Assembly (NCBI GenBank): GCA_003427395.1
Contig: BFEA01001032.1
Coordinates: 125,530-149,404 of the forward strand
DNA length: 23,875 nt
From: Chara braunii
Taxonomy: Eukaryota; Streptophyta; Charophyceae; Charales; Characeae
Direction of reading: 5' to 3'
In this document: positions 1 through 9,461 of the stretch, piece after piece
Position numbering within the stretch: the first letter of the stretch is position 1
Layout: the number at the start of each line of letters is the position of its first letter
Notes under the pieces: model-generated
What the model was told of the DNA's origin: nothing
Database searches by the model: none
The model's input: the letters and a program-made list of their open reading frames with translations, nothing else
Made by a program: the position numbers and the translations under genes

Positions 1-206
1 CAAAAAAATAATTAAAAAAAAATCACTGACAGTCGGGATGGGTCCGGACAGCAGAGTGGGTCCCTACGGGTCACAATCAGTATCCTGAACTCGTGAGTAC
101 CAGACAACAACAATAACAAACAGAAAGGAGCAGACAGCTGATAGCGTCTGTACTTGTGCAAACCCATCTTCTCAAATGCTCAGCACTTTTGTTCGCGTGT
201 CACTGT

Positions 207-210
<4 letters not shown>

Positions 211-268
<58 letters not shown>
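211..268. repeat. poly-T tract (58 T)
   Basis: An uninterrupted run of 58 T. Many shorter runs (12-30) occur throughout the window, for example at about 812-837, 909-923, 8118-8139 and 22537-22559. Tracts this long are hard to sequence, so the exact lengths are uncertain. Confidence 0.95.
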
Positions 269-271
<3 letters not shown>

Positions 272-371
272 TTATATATATTATATTTTATTTATTTTTC
301 TAATATAGTATAGAGCCCCCTAATTCCCGATTGTCGAAAAGACAAAAGGAAAGGGCAGCGTACGTATGTAC

Positions 372-730
372 GGTACTGTGGAGGGTCGAGTCGAGGGAGT
401 AGAGGGAGTACTCGATTCCAGTAGGCTTTTTCTTCTCAATCGTTCGTTCGATCGAGTACGATATAGGCATAAATAGGTAGGCATATAGGTATAGGTTTAT
501 TATTTATTATTTATTATTTTATTATATAATTATAATATTATATATAGGATATATATATAGATATTATTTATTATTATTTATTATTTATTTTATTATAAAT
601 TTTATTATAAAATTATTATTATTTATTTATTTTATTATAGATACTGTGGAGGGTTGAGGCTTTTAGGTATTCGAGTAGGCTTTTTCGTGTCGATCGTTTC
701 GTTCGATATGGGCATATAGGCGTAGGCATA
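372..730. repeat. Diverged tandem duplication, spacing about 269 bp
   Basis: The segment from 372 (a TACTGTGGAGGGT core, then an AGTAGGCTTTTTC core, then a CGTTCGTTCGAT-like stretch and an ATAGGCATA-like end) recurs from about 641 with the same order of blocks. The interval is filled by ATT/TTA-rich simple sequence. No coding potential is visible. Confidence 0.65.
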
Positions 731-753
731 TTTTTCCCCGTTTTCGGGAGTAG

Positions 754-809
754 ATTTATTTTGTATCGAAGACATGCTTTTCGATGGGGTTTTTCGATGT
801 GTTTGGCTG

Positions 810-840
<31 letters not shown>

Positions 841-935
841 TTTGTTATTTATTTTGTATCGAAGAGGGGGTTTTCCATGGGGCTTTTGGGTGATTTTCCG
901 CGTTTGGTTTTTTTTTTTTTTTTAACGAAGTTATC
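754..935. repeat. Tandem repeat, period 93 bp, with poly-T
   Basis: Two copies begin with the same 19-base core ATTTATTTTGTATCGAAGA at 754 and 847. Each continues through a GATGGGG/CATGGGG-like block and a GTTTGG block into a poly-T run. The first 1.2 kb of the window contains no gene that I can support. Confidence 0.75.
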
Positions 936-1049
936 GTTGTACGCATGAGCTTGGGATTTGTATTGCATCGTGATATATAGTATTGTGAATTTTCGATAGA
1001 CACTAAGGCCACGGAAGTAGATTTTATTTATTTATTTATTTATTTATTT

Positions 1050-1260
1050 GTTTTTCTGTTTCGGAACTCTGTGTATCGATATCAAAACACATTGTAGACA
1101 TTGCTGTCATTGTCACTCCATGGGATGAAGGAAATAGAGAACAGATAATTTTTTTTTTCTCCGTTTTTCTGTTTTGGGATTCGCTATATCGATATCAGAG
1201 TACATCGTAGACATTGCCATCATTGTCTCCATGGGACCAGGGAAATAGAGAGGAGAAGAT
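1050..1260. repeat. Tandem repeat, period 113 bp
   Basis: Copies at 1050 and 1163 share GTTTTTCTGTTT, then TATCGATATCA, then GTAGACATTGC, TCCATGGGA and GGAAATAGAGA, with scattered substitutions. The second copy runs into the 275-bp segment that is itself duplicated around the adapter junction. Confidence 0.8.
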
Positions 1261-1479
1261 TTGTCAAATCAAGTGCACGGGATACGAGAAACAGATGGTC
1301 ACTTGACGATCGGGCAAGGAAAATAGATGGCAGGCAAAGCTACTGGCAAAAAAATGTTTGTTTTTTTTTTTTGTATTATGCGACGCCTTGGTTTTCTACA
1401 TTCTGCACTTCTAAGTGTGCCTTTCTTGCTGAGCACGATCGATTACGACAAGGGCCAACATGCATGCACCCCTCTGCAT
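1205..1479. repeat. 275-bp perfect direct repeat, copy 1 (artefactual)
   Basis: This segment is identical to 1518-1792 as far as I can compare base by base, including a run of 12 T. The two copies are separated by exactly the 38-base adapter junction. Perfect identity, in a region where every other duplication is diverged, points to an assembly or library artefact. Confidence 0.93.
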
Positions 1480-1517
1480 CTGTCTCTTATACACATCTAG
1501 ATGTGTATAAGAGACAG
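1480..1517. other. Nextera mate-pair junction adapter (Tn5 mosaic ends)
   Basis: A perfect 38-base palindrome made of two inverted 19-base Tn5 mosaic ends. The right half, 1499-1517, reads AGATGTGTATAAGAGACAG. This is the circularisation junction of the Nextera mate-pair protocol, not organism DNA. A reading frame starting at 1501 begins with the residues MCIRDS, which are simply the translated adapter, so that frame should not be annotated. Confidence 0.97.
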
Positions 1518-1792
1518 TCGTAGACATTGCCATCATTGTCTCCATGGGACCAGGGAAATAGAGAGGAGAAGATTTGTCAAATCAAGTGCACGGGATACGA
1601 GAAACAGATGGTCACTTGACGATCGGGCAAGGAAAATAGATGGCAGGCAAAGCTACTGGCAAAAAAATGTTTGTTTTTTTTTTTTGTATTATGCGACGCC
1701 TTGGTTTTCTACATTCTGCACTTCTAAGTGTGCCTTTCTTGCTGAGCACGATCGATTACGACAAGGGCCAACATGCATGCACCCCTCTGCAT
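1518..1792. repeat. 275-bp perfect direct repeat, copy 2
   Basis: Second copy of 1205-1479. The flanking sequence continues smoothly to the right (1793 onward), so this is probably the genuine copy and the left copy plus adapter the inserted error. From 1793 to about 2220 I see only low-complexity, T-rich sequence with no supportable gene. Confidence 0.93.
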
Positions 1793-2224
1793 TTTGCACT
1801 TCTAACTGGACCTTTCTCACTGACCACTATCAATTACGACAAGGGGAAACATGGATGCACCCCTTTATTGTCAGACACTGTGTGGGTTTGTTTTCCTTAC
1901 CTTTTTTTCCTCTTTCTGTCTAAATATTGCCCCCCTGTCTTGTCGGGTCTTCATTCTTTCCCTTATACATCTACGTCTTTGATCATATGTCGATAATCGT
2001 CGTGCTTTTTACTCGTTATCCCTTCTTTTTTCTAACCTTCTTTTTTTTTAATTTTATTAATTACTTATTTAAAAAAAAATAATATTATTATATTTTTTAA
2101 TATCATGTGTGATTTAATACTCATCATACATACTATAAAAGGTTAGTATGCGAGTAAGAAAACCTGTGCAAAGATATGTGAGCAAGAAAACCTGCGCGAG
2201 GACAAATCTTTGTCTGTGTTCATC

Positions 2225-2313
2225 GTGCATACAAGGGTATATACAAGTGTGCATGAGTGTGCATACAAGCGTGCATGCGAGTGTGCATATGAGTGTGTAT
2301 ATAAGCGTGTAAG
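2225..2313. repeat. 12-bp minisatellite
   Basis: About seven degenerate copies of a roughly 12-base unit close to GTGTGCATACAA. It is followed by a purine-rich stretch with a run of about 22 A near 2366-2387. Readings through it give repetitive Cys/Tyr/Arg peptides that look non-genic. Confidence 0.85.
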
Positions 2314-2767
2314 AGGCCGAGCGTCGACAAGCAGAAAGCAAAAAGGAGCAAAAAAACGAGCGAGAAAAAAAAAAAAAAAAAAAAAAGAGTATTGGGAAGC
2401 AAGTAGAGATCGCCAGAGGCAAGAAGTAGCAGCGTGAAGTGAGAGACAAGAAGGAGACAAAAAACGGAGAGAGACGAAGGTGAAAGAAAGAAAAGAGAAA
2501 AGAAAGTCGAAAATGAGACTTTCGAAGGCCGTGTTATTCGAAGGTGATTGGGAGTTGTGCTTGAAAGGAGGAAGAAGGGGAGACAAATCATAGCACAAAG
2601 CAAAGAGAGAATAAAAAACGAAGAAGAGAGAAAAGAGAAAGGAGAAGAGAGAAGCAGCTGCAGTGATCGAATCGACAATCATAAATTTTCTGATTCTACA
2701 TTTGGACTGTATTGACAAGCTACTCTGACGGTGATAACTGTTACGAAGGAGCAAAAGACAAAATTTG

Positions 2768-2953
2768 GTAAGTTTCAAATCCTATACAATTCACACATTC
2801 AAAAGAAGGATAAAAAAAATTGTATATCTAGTTATAATATGAAAATATTATCTGTTATTTCTATTTACATGTTATTATATATATAAAAAAAAAAACAAGG
2901 AAAGAGAGAAAAAATGAATTCGTCATCGATGTTTGTTTTCTTCTCTACTTCAG
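2768..2953 (+). other. Candidate spliceosomal intron (186 bp)
   Basis: A strong donor, GTAAGT at 2768-2773, follows TTTG. An acceptor TTCTCTACTTCAG ends at 2953, and the interval is AT-rich. Joining the flanks keeps one frame open from about 2710 to 3299, but that peptide is low complexity and lies opposite the minus-strand reading frame, so the intron may belong to an untranslated leader or be fortuitous. Confidence 0.35.
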
Positions 2954-2984
2954 CGATAATTTCTCTACATCGTCCTCCTCTCTT

Positions 2985-4338
2985 CTAATAACAACAACAT
3001 CGCACGAGAAAAAAAACGTACGACAACAACAACAACATCACACGAGAAAAAAAAACACAAAAAAAAACAAAACAAATGGGCAAACCTTTCAAAGAAAGTG
3101 CCCTCATCATCCTTTCTCTTCCTTCCTCCTCTTCTTCTTCCTCTTCTTCCTGCCTAGCTGCTCTTGTCGTCGTTGTCATCATTGTTTTCGATCGCGCTTC
3201 TTGTTTCTTCGCCCTCTGGCAACTCATTGTCATGAAGATGGAAAGACCCAGCATGCAGTCAGAGACATCGAAGTGCTCCGGCAATTGCTCTTGATAGCCC
3301 GATAACAGGCTGCTGCTCGTTCGGTTTTTTCCTCTACCTTTGGCAAATCCTGCGCCTCTGCCGCGTACCCCTAGAGCCCCTGCCCCTCTTAGACTCCCTG
3401 CCACTATCGCCCCATTCTTTCCTCTCTCCACATCTGTCAACACGAGCGTTTTTTCAACTATTCCATTGATAGGCGACCCGGGTGTGTGCCTATACGACAA
3501 GTTCGGATTGAAACTTGAAGCTGATGTCTGCCTCTCCAAATTTTTAAACTCACCTTTGGATTTCTGTATCCTGCCGTCAATCACCGAGTGCTTAATGACA
3601 GGGAAGCACTTGGACAAGGCCACCAAAGAAGCCCTGTCCTTCATCGATACCGAACCAGAAGACTCCGGGTGTTCTCTACGAAGTCTCGCTTTCATATCTT
3701 TCTCCATATCAGCGTCACCTCTCATTCTCGTGCCGCCTGATCCGCCATGAACGACCGGTCGCTTGTCGAAGAGCAGTGACACTTCTCCTAACCCTGTGAA
3801 TGGAAACATCTCTCCCACACTAAAATTGGTACTGTAGCCATCTTCCGAAAACCTCATTGCATCCCATGCGTCTGGCGCTATCTAATCTGCCATGAACAAC
3901 CGGTCGCTTGTCGAAGGGCAGTGGCACTTCTCCTAACCCTGCGAATCGGAACATCTTTTCCACATTAAAATTGGTGATGTAGCCATCTTCCGGGAACCTC
4001 ATTGCATCCCATGCGCCATCCCTGGTTATCGGAATTTCGATGAGGTCATCACTATTCTCCGACATCGTCCAGGAGAAATAGGGGGTAATTGGAGATTCGT
4101 TGCCGGCTATGGCTGCAACTCTGCTAGTGGTCAGCACTGCTCTCATATTCGCAGAGTAGTAGTGCAACAAGACCCCGAGACTCCGATACAAAAAGTAAAA
4201 AAAAAAGAAAAAAGAAAAAAAAACACCGGCCAAAACCAGCAGACAGAGAAGGATGGCGATGGCGGAGAAGAGGGATGATAGAAAACGAGAGCAATAACGA
4301 TAGCGGCGCAGGAAAGTGATAGCGAATTCAGACAGCAA
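2985..4338 (-). pseudogene. Possible unknown membrane-anchored protein, split by a 145-bp duplication
   Basis: I do not recognise this gene. Two overlapping minus-strand open frames, 4338-3820 and 3857-2985, look like one protein interrupted by a tandem duplication. The upstream frame has a long hydrophobic stretch (about residues 18-50, IAILLCLLVLAGVFFSFFFF region) and then a soluble segment with SPITPYFSW and MRFPEDGY. The downstream frame repeats MRFSEDGY...LGEV...FDKRPVVHG and then runs through a charged region, a GRG-rich patch (RGRGAGFAKGRGK), an acidic poly-Glu run and a hydrophobic tail read from simple sequence. Base composition is closer to 45-50% GC than its surroundings, which favours past coding. 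Differences between the duplicated segments mostly change amino acids, so there is no sign of constraint. The N-terminus overlaps a 101-105-bp repeat, so the start is uncertain. The opposite strand is also open for 136 codons (3340-3750). Confidence 0.35.
3747..4036. repeat. 145-bp tandem duplication inside the minus-strand frame
   Basis: The block starting at 3747 (ATGAACGACCGGTCGCTTGT) recurs at 3892 (ATGAACAACCGGTCGCTTGT) and both run to a CCTCATTGCATCCCATGCG core. Because 145 is not a multiple of 3, the duplication shifts the reading frame of the minus-strand protein. Confidence 0.9.
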
Positions 4339-4510
4339 CCAAGAGAGAGAAGCAGGGTGATGGCAGAGGAAGAGGGCGATTGCAAAATAAGATGGCGGTC
4401 ACAAGGATAACGAACAATATGTGAATTAGGCTGAGGACGAGAGCGATGAGAAAGAAAAATGGTGATGGTGGAGAAGAGGGATGATGAAAAACGAGGGCGA
4501 TGCCGATATG
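4254..4510. repeat. Degenerate 101-105-bp tandem array, three copies
   Basis: Copies begin near 4255, 4356 and 4461 with a GGTGATGGnGGAGAAGAGGG-like core followed by GATGA and AAAACGAG-like blocks. From 4510 to 5780 I find only AT-rich sequence with poly-T runs and a short doubled motif TTGCATGATnACAAnAGATG at about 5140-5190. No gene is supportable there. Confidence 0.6.
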
Positions 4511-5782
4511 TGAATTATTTTTTAATACATGTCTCAGATATATAGAATTATAATCTATCAGTTAAGCTATTCTATCTTTTATACAAAACGAGATTTCATT
4601 CGAATAGCTACAGTTTTCTTCGTTTTATGTTTTATCTTTGTTTATTTCTACATCTTTTTTTCATTGTGATCCGTGCAAAAAAAGAAAACGATGACCATGA
4701 AAAACTCGAATATCTTGTATGTTGTATGACCTATTTGTGAGTTAGTTTTGTTCTCATTTTTTCCGTCTTTTCTATGAATTTTTTTTTTTTTTGGCTTTCT
4801 TTTCGTGTTTTCTATCATTTTTTCTCCTTCGTATTTTTTTCTCCCTTAATGGACGATTATATATGATAAATTTGATCGAATATGATGGATTATATTGAAT
4901 TATAATTAAACATCATTTAGATGAAATTGATTAGATAAAAATCGATTGAGTGATATAATTTTATGGATTTATTAGGTTTTGATAAATGTGATTGCATGAT
5001 TGGTTGAATATGATGAAATGACTTAGATTACGACTATGCATGATTACCTTTTTTCTCTTCCTTCTCTGTCATCGCTATTTTTCCTTTACTTCTTCTTTTT
5101 GCTATGATTTTTTTTTTTTTTTTCGTTGTTCTTCTCTCCATTGCATGATCACAATAGATGCTCGTTGCATGATTACAAAAGATGCTAAGCAATATGATGC
5201 AAAGTACGAAAAAGCACGGCAAAGCAAACTGAAGGAAACTATAACAAAGCGCAATAAAATATAGCAACGTAAAAAACACAAAAGCCCATCGCGCTATTGC
5301 TAAGTCATTCGCCGTTGTCGCCAAAGTACAAAAAACTATCCAAACCCACTATGCACAAATAGAAGCTACTAGTTGTTCATCCACGGACGGGCTATTGACA
5401 ATATCGATGTCTAACGAAACATCACATAGTTTTCATTACTATTGTTATAAAAAGTGAAAAAGAGAAAAATTAGAATATTGTGTTCAGAGATGGAATTACA
5501 GTAGAATATTGTTTCCTTTGTCATAAGCAGGAGATTTTAATTTTCATGATTTTGATGTTTTACTGTTTATTCTATTATGGTTTTAATTTTGATTTTGCAT
5601 TGTAAGTTTCTCTTTGTTATTAGATATTTTTCTTTTTTTTCTCAATTTTTTTTTGCACTTCTATCATTGACGGGCTTTGTACCTTCACGTGCTTATCATT
5701 AACATGTGCTCATACTGATTTCTTGAATCAACCTGCCTAACTCTATCATGCATCCAAACTGTTAAATCATTCTGTCGAAAAT

Positions 5783-6056
5783 GGTCATCATTTATCCCAG
5801 CCTATATCCAAAATATTCAAATGTTCCTCCTTTATCTCAACCTAAATGTGATATATCTAGAACGCTCATCGTTTATCCCAATTTATATTTAATATGTCCA
5901 AATTGCTCATCATTTATCCCAATCTATATTGGTTGTCTAATTTGGTTCTGATCACGCACTAAATAGAAAAATCGAATTGACCAATTCAGTCCGATAATTG
6001 TGCAATAGATATTTTTTTTATCCAAATCGCTTCACTTTTATCTCAACTTACCTGCT
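5783..6056. repeat. 40-41-bp minisatellite
   Basis: Four regularly spaced copies have the core TCATCATTTATCCCA at about 5785, 5825, 5866 and 5907, each followed by a (C/T)CTATAT-like block and an AATnTnTCCAAAT-like spacer. A more diverged fifth copy lies near 6018-6056. The stretch from 6060 to 7000 holds AT-rich sequence and homopolymers with no gene that I can support. Confidence 0.8.
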
Positions 6057-7009
6057 CAAAGGAATCGTTTCATATTGTAGGTTTCTCTTTGTTATAATTT
6101 TTTTTTTTTTTTTTTAGGTTTCATTTCATAATAAATTTTTGGATTTTTATTTTTGGAACTACCAGATCAGCATAGCATGCCAATAGATATCTATGATTAA
6201 GCAGGGATGTAGAATAGGTTTAATGGCTATGACAGACTAGCGTTTTCACCCGAATAGAGCGCTCAGTCATGATAGTTGTTTATAAAACAATTTTGTATTT
6301 ACACACAACGATAATGATTAGATATTCTATTTAGCTTAGAACCCAGATATTTCAGACTTATTGCCACTCTTGCCAAAAATGTGGACCGACAATCTGCTGA
6401 GGTTGCAGGATAGGTTACTATGAATAAAACCGATAACTATTTTGTATTTGCTTTCTCGCTTTTTTTTTTTTTTGCTCCCTCCCTCTCATAAAACAGGTCC
6501 TTATGGCCTTACCTGCATTTTGATTGTAAAGAGCATTTCGTATTTTTTTACTATTGTTTTTTCGTTTGAAGAAATCAAATACTTGCAATTCTATTTCCTA
6601 TTTTTTTGCTGCTACAGATGCAAGAGAATCCAAAAGGAAAACAGAAAAATAAAGGAAAATGCTGATTAAAAAAAAAAAAAACAGAACAAAAGGTGCCTAT
6701 TCCTGTTAACTCTGAGCAATGTCATGAGTGCTTATTCATCAATTATTTAAATACAGCGTAGGCAGACAGCCTGTTTAAGTTCACTCTCTTGACTGATGAT
6801 GAATCGGTGAAAGTTTTCGATTAAACAATATGTCAGACTCACGATTTCTAATTTTTTTTGTTTTCTTCTGGAGTAGTGTATAGCAAATACGGCAACACAT
6901 ATCTACATACAATCGCAAAAATCCACCAGACACACAAAAACCTCCACCCTCTGCAGGTGTATTTAAAGCAATTTTTAAGTTGCATACATAAATTCAACAT
7001 ATAGACAAC

Positions 7010-7210
7010 TCTATCAATTACACAAACTCACAGAAATGGATACACAAACAAATGCACAGACACACAAATTCATAGACATACAAATCTACAGAGAAAAAAA
7101 AGAAAAAACAAATCTCTCGACACAGACAGGGAAAAAAAAAAAAAGATTAGAAATATCTACACACACAGATTCAATATAGAACATCTATGTTGTAAATATG
7201 CATATACACT
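7010..7210. repeat. Interspersed repeat, copy 1
   Basis: It matches 9128-9310 in the same orientation. Shared blocks are an ACAAACTCACAGA-like start, an A-rich centre, then GAAATATCTA, ACACAGATT, AACATCTA and ATATGCA near the end. It is noncoding and of unknown origin. Confidence 0.7.
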
Positions 7211-7253
7211 GTATCTGGTCGAGTGGTACAAACTCCGTTCTTTATACACAGCC

Positions 7254-7312
7254 TGATCCGATTCTAATTCTGATCTTGATCCCGATCTTCATTCTAATCT
7301 TCAGCCTCCATT
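7254..7312. repeat. GATCTT / ATTCTAAT simple repeat
   Basis: A short run of imperfect GATCnn and ATTCTAATnn units. The surrounding bases to 7570 are pyrimidine-rich and hold nothing recognisable. Confidence 0.5.
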
Positions 7313-7571
7313 ATCTTCCTTCTCCACCCTTTGTCCAGTCATGGAGTATTAGGCGATAGTCCCTTTGCTTTTTTTTTTTCTCTCTCCTAACCCCACTCTC
7401 TTTGATCTGTCCAATCTTACCTCCTTCACCCCCCCCTAGCCAAGCACTGCTGAATACTTAAATATGCCATTGGATTTCTTTTTCATTCGAAAGGAAATTA
7501 TTTTTTTCTTTTACTTGTTTTCATTGAAGAGTAATAACAGTTTGCACCTGCAGCTTGATTGATTCTGTAAA

Positions 7572-7679
7572 ATCTGGCCCATCCAACATTTCTCGATTTA
7601 TGTGGCTCATCCTTGCGCATGGGCCATGCTAATCTTCTCTCTGTGTATCCGTTCCAATTTTACCGGAGCAGGATGGATA
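7572..7679 (-). ncRNA. U6 spliceosomal snRNA-like locus (divergent gene or pseudogene)
   Basis: Read on the minus strand this has the U6 core in order: TAAAATTGGAACG, an ACAGAGA box, AAGATTAGCATGGCCC with the AGC triad, ATGCGCAAGGATGA of the internal stem-loop, and a CATAAATCGAGAAATG 3' segment like that of plant-type U6. U6 pairs with the 5' splice site and U2 at the spliceosome's catalytic centre. Two features argue for a pseudogene. Extra bases lie within and beside the nearly invariant GATACAGAGAAGATTAGC block, so the spacing between the ACAGAGA box and the AGC triad is longer than normal. The only terminator-like run after the 3' end is TTTT. I see no clear TATA box upstream. CCATCC at the 5' end can pair with GGATGG at the 3' end. 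Homology to U6 is near certain; function is doubtful. Confidence 0.8.
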
Positions 7680-7689
7680 TCGCAAAACA

Positions 7690-8225
7690 CTTGTGGAACG
7701 ATCACAGATTATCGATTGTTAATCGAACCAAGTCAACAAATTTTCTCTTGTTGATCAATCCAATTCACCGAATCTAATTCTCCATTGGAGATCGATCGAA
7801 TTGACAGATTGTCTCTTGTGTATCAATCCAGATTGTCACTCCGGGATTGATCCACTTCTGCATTGATCCAATTCGCATATTTTCTCTTGTGAATGGTTCC
7901 AGATTCTGTCATGCGGTTTGATCCATTTGTGCATCTATCCGATTTACAGATTCTCCCTTGTCGATTAATCCAATTCACAGATTCCCTTTTTTGTACCCAT
8001 CCAATTCATAGATTCTTTCTTGTGGATTGAAACAATCCAGCAATGCACAAATCTTTTTTTGTGGATCTAATCAATCAAACAGATTCTCTTTGTTGGCCAA
8101 TTCCCTATTTTTAAGGGTTTTTTTTTTTTTTTTTTTTTTATCAATCCCCTTATTTCACAGTTTCCCAACTGTGGATTGGTCCAATTCATAGATCGTATTT
8201 TGTTGCTCAATGAATTCCAATTGAG
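7690..8225. repeat. Degenerate 31-bp tandem array upstream of the U6-like locus
   Basis: About 12 or more imperfect units close to AGATTCTCTCTTGTGGATTA plus ATCCAATTCAC, with drifted lengths and one poly-T insertion at about 8118-8139. The array starts directly at the 5' side of the U6-like sequence. It contains no open frame of note. Confidence 0.8.
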
Positions 8226-8295
8226 AAATTTCCTTATTTATTTATTTCTTTAAAAATATTGCTCTATTTTATTTGGGGGGGGAGCCGCGCCTACT

Positions 8296-8645
8296 GGGAA
8301 CCGGACCCAGCGTGCCTTATAAATATAGAAACTAGAAAATGGGGTCGTGGTCCCCACAGTCAACCAGGGCAACAAACCAGAGATAGAAACCTGAAACAAG
8401 ACCTGAAGTTGAGAATGACAGGAAAATAGCGAGATAAAGGCAGAAATGTAAACGAATACACCACTCTACACTCACACTCTCTCAGCCTTTTTGCCTTTAC
8501 CTTTTACTTTTTTTTTTTTTTTTTTAACGGACCCGGTACCCAAGGCTAATATTACCAATGAAAATATTGGGCCGAGGTCCTCACAGTCTGCCCGAAATAA
8601 TTTAACTAAACTTGCTGAGAACCGGACTTAGCGTCCCTCATATGG
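8296..8645. repeat. Small dispersed repeat family (two copies plus a fragment)
   Basis: One copy contains GAACCGGACCCAGCGTGCCT and then ATGGGGTCGTGGTCC and CACAGTC (about 8298-8365). A second has a GGACCCGGTACCCA-like start and then ATTGGGCCGAGGTCC and CACAGTC (about 8528-8595). A third fragment, GAACCGGACTTAGCGTCCCT, lies near 8619. The family is unknown. Confidence 0.65.
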
Positions 8646-8905
8646 TGATGATGATGATCCTGATGATGATACTAATGATGTTGCTGCTAGCGGGTCTGTT
8701 TACCTTAGAAACCATAGTAATGCTATTTTATTCATGCTTTAGATATATCAATAACCATATGATATTCAATGTATTTGAAAAAAGTTATTGCTGTTTAATC
8801 TTTATATCTCTTTGTGTTTTTCTTTTTCTTTGTGTATGTATTTCTCTGCCTTTCTCTGTCTATTTTTTATTCTTTGTTATATGTCTTTATTTTTGTCCTT
8901 GTTTT

Positions 8906-8913
<8 letters not shown>

Positions 8914-8943
<30 letters not shown>
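8914..8943. repeat. (TA)n microsatellite
   Basis: About 15 TA dinucleotides within a T-rich stretch (8740-9060). The overlapping hydrophobic reading frames are read from this simple sequence and are not credible genes. Confidence 0.95.
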
Positions 8944-8945
<2 letters not shown>

Positions 8946-9127
8946 CTCTATATATCACTTTTTTCTTCTTATCTCTATTCCTATCTTTCTATATATATCT
9001 TACCTTCCTTCTCTCTCCTATTTACTTTTCTTCTTTCTATTCTCTACTTAACTACAAGCTATGAAATCAAGAAAACTATATACGGAGAAATCCACTCTTG
9101 CTCAAACTACTCTCTATCTGTTTAATT

Positions 9128-9310
9128 CTACAGATAGACAAACTCACAGAGATACAAATCCACAAACGCACAAATATATAGATAAAAAATAAAAAAAATA
9201 AATCTCCGAATACAAACGAAAAGAAAAAAAATCAAGAGAAGAAATATCTAGATACACAGATTAGATCTAAAACATCTACCCTATAGATATGCAATCTATC
9301 TCTACATTTA
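9128..9310. repeat. Interspersed repeat, copy 2
   Basis: Second copy of the repeat at 7010-7210, same orientation, with many substitutions. It ends about 150 bp before the broken paralogue at 9462. Confidence 0.7.
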
Positions 9311-9461
9311 TCTTTATCTCTCTCCGTGTGGTATCGCAACTTGAAGTTGCTAACTTCAAAATATTCATAGTAACTATAGAAAAAACATCTTTGCAATTAG
9401 TCTCATGAATTTTGATTAGTCTTTTTTAAAAACCTTATATATATAATATTAAAACTTATGA

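Noticed and set aside
1501-1923. 140-codon open frame beginning MCIRDS
   Set aside because: Its start is the translated library adapter and the remainder is low complexity.
2143-2778. 211-codon minus-strand frame
   Set aside because: Composed of Ser/Phe/Leu-rich readings of purine-rich simple sequence and the 12-bp minisatellite.
4528-4600. Minus-strand tRNA-like sequence with AGCTTAACTGATAGA and a perfect 5-bp, 7-base-loop hairpin
   Set aside because: No T-loop consensus and no pairing acceptor arms; the similarity is limited to AT-rich short blocks.
5783-8225. CRISPR array
   Set aside because: The repeats are degenerate throughout the unit, with no distinct spacers, in a eukaryotic context.
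8612-9125. Three overlapping hydrophobic open frames
   Set aside because: They are read from T-rich and (TA)n simple sequence, with no homology signal.
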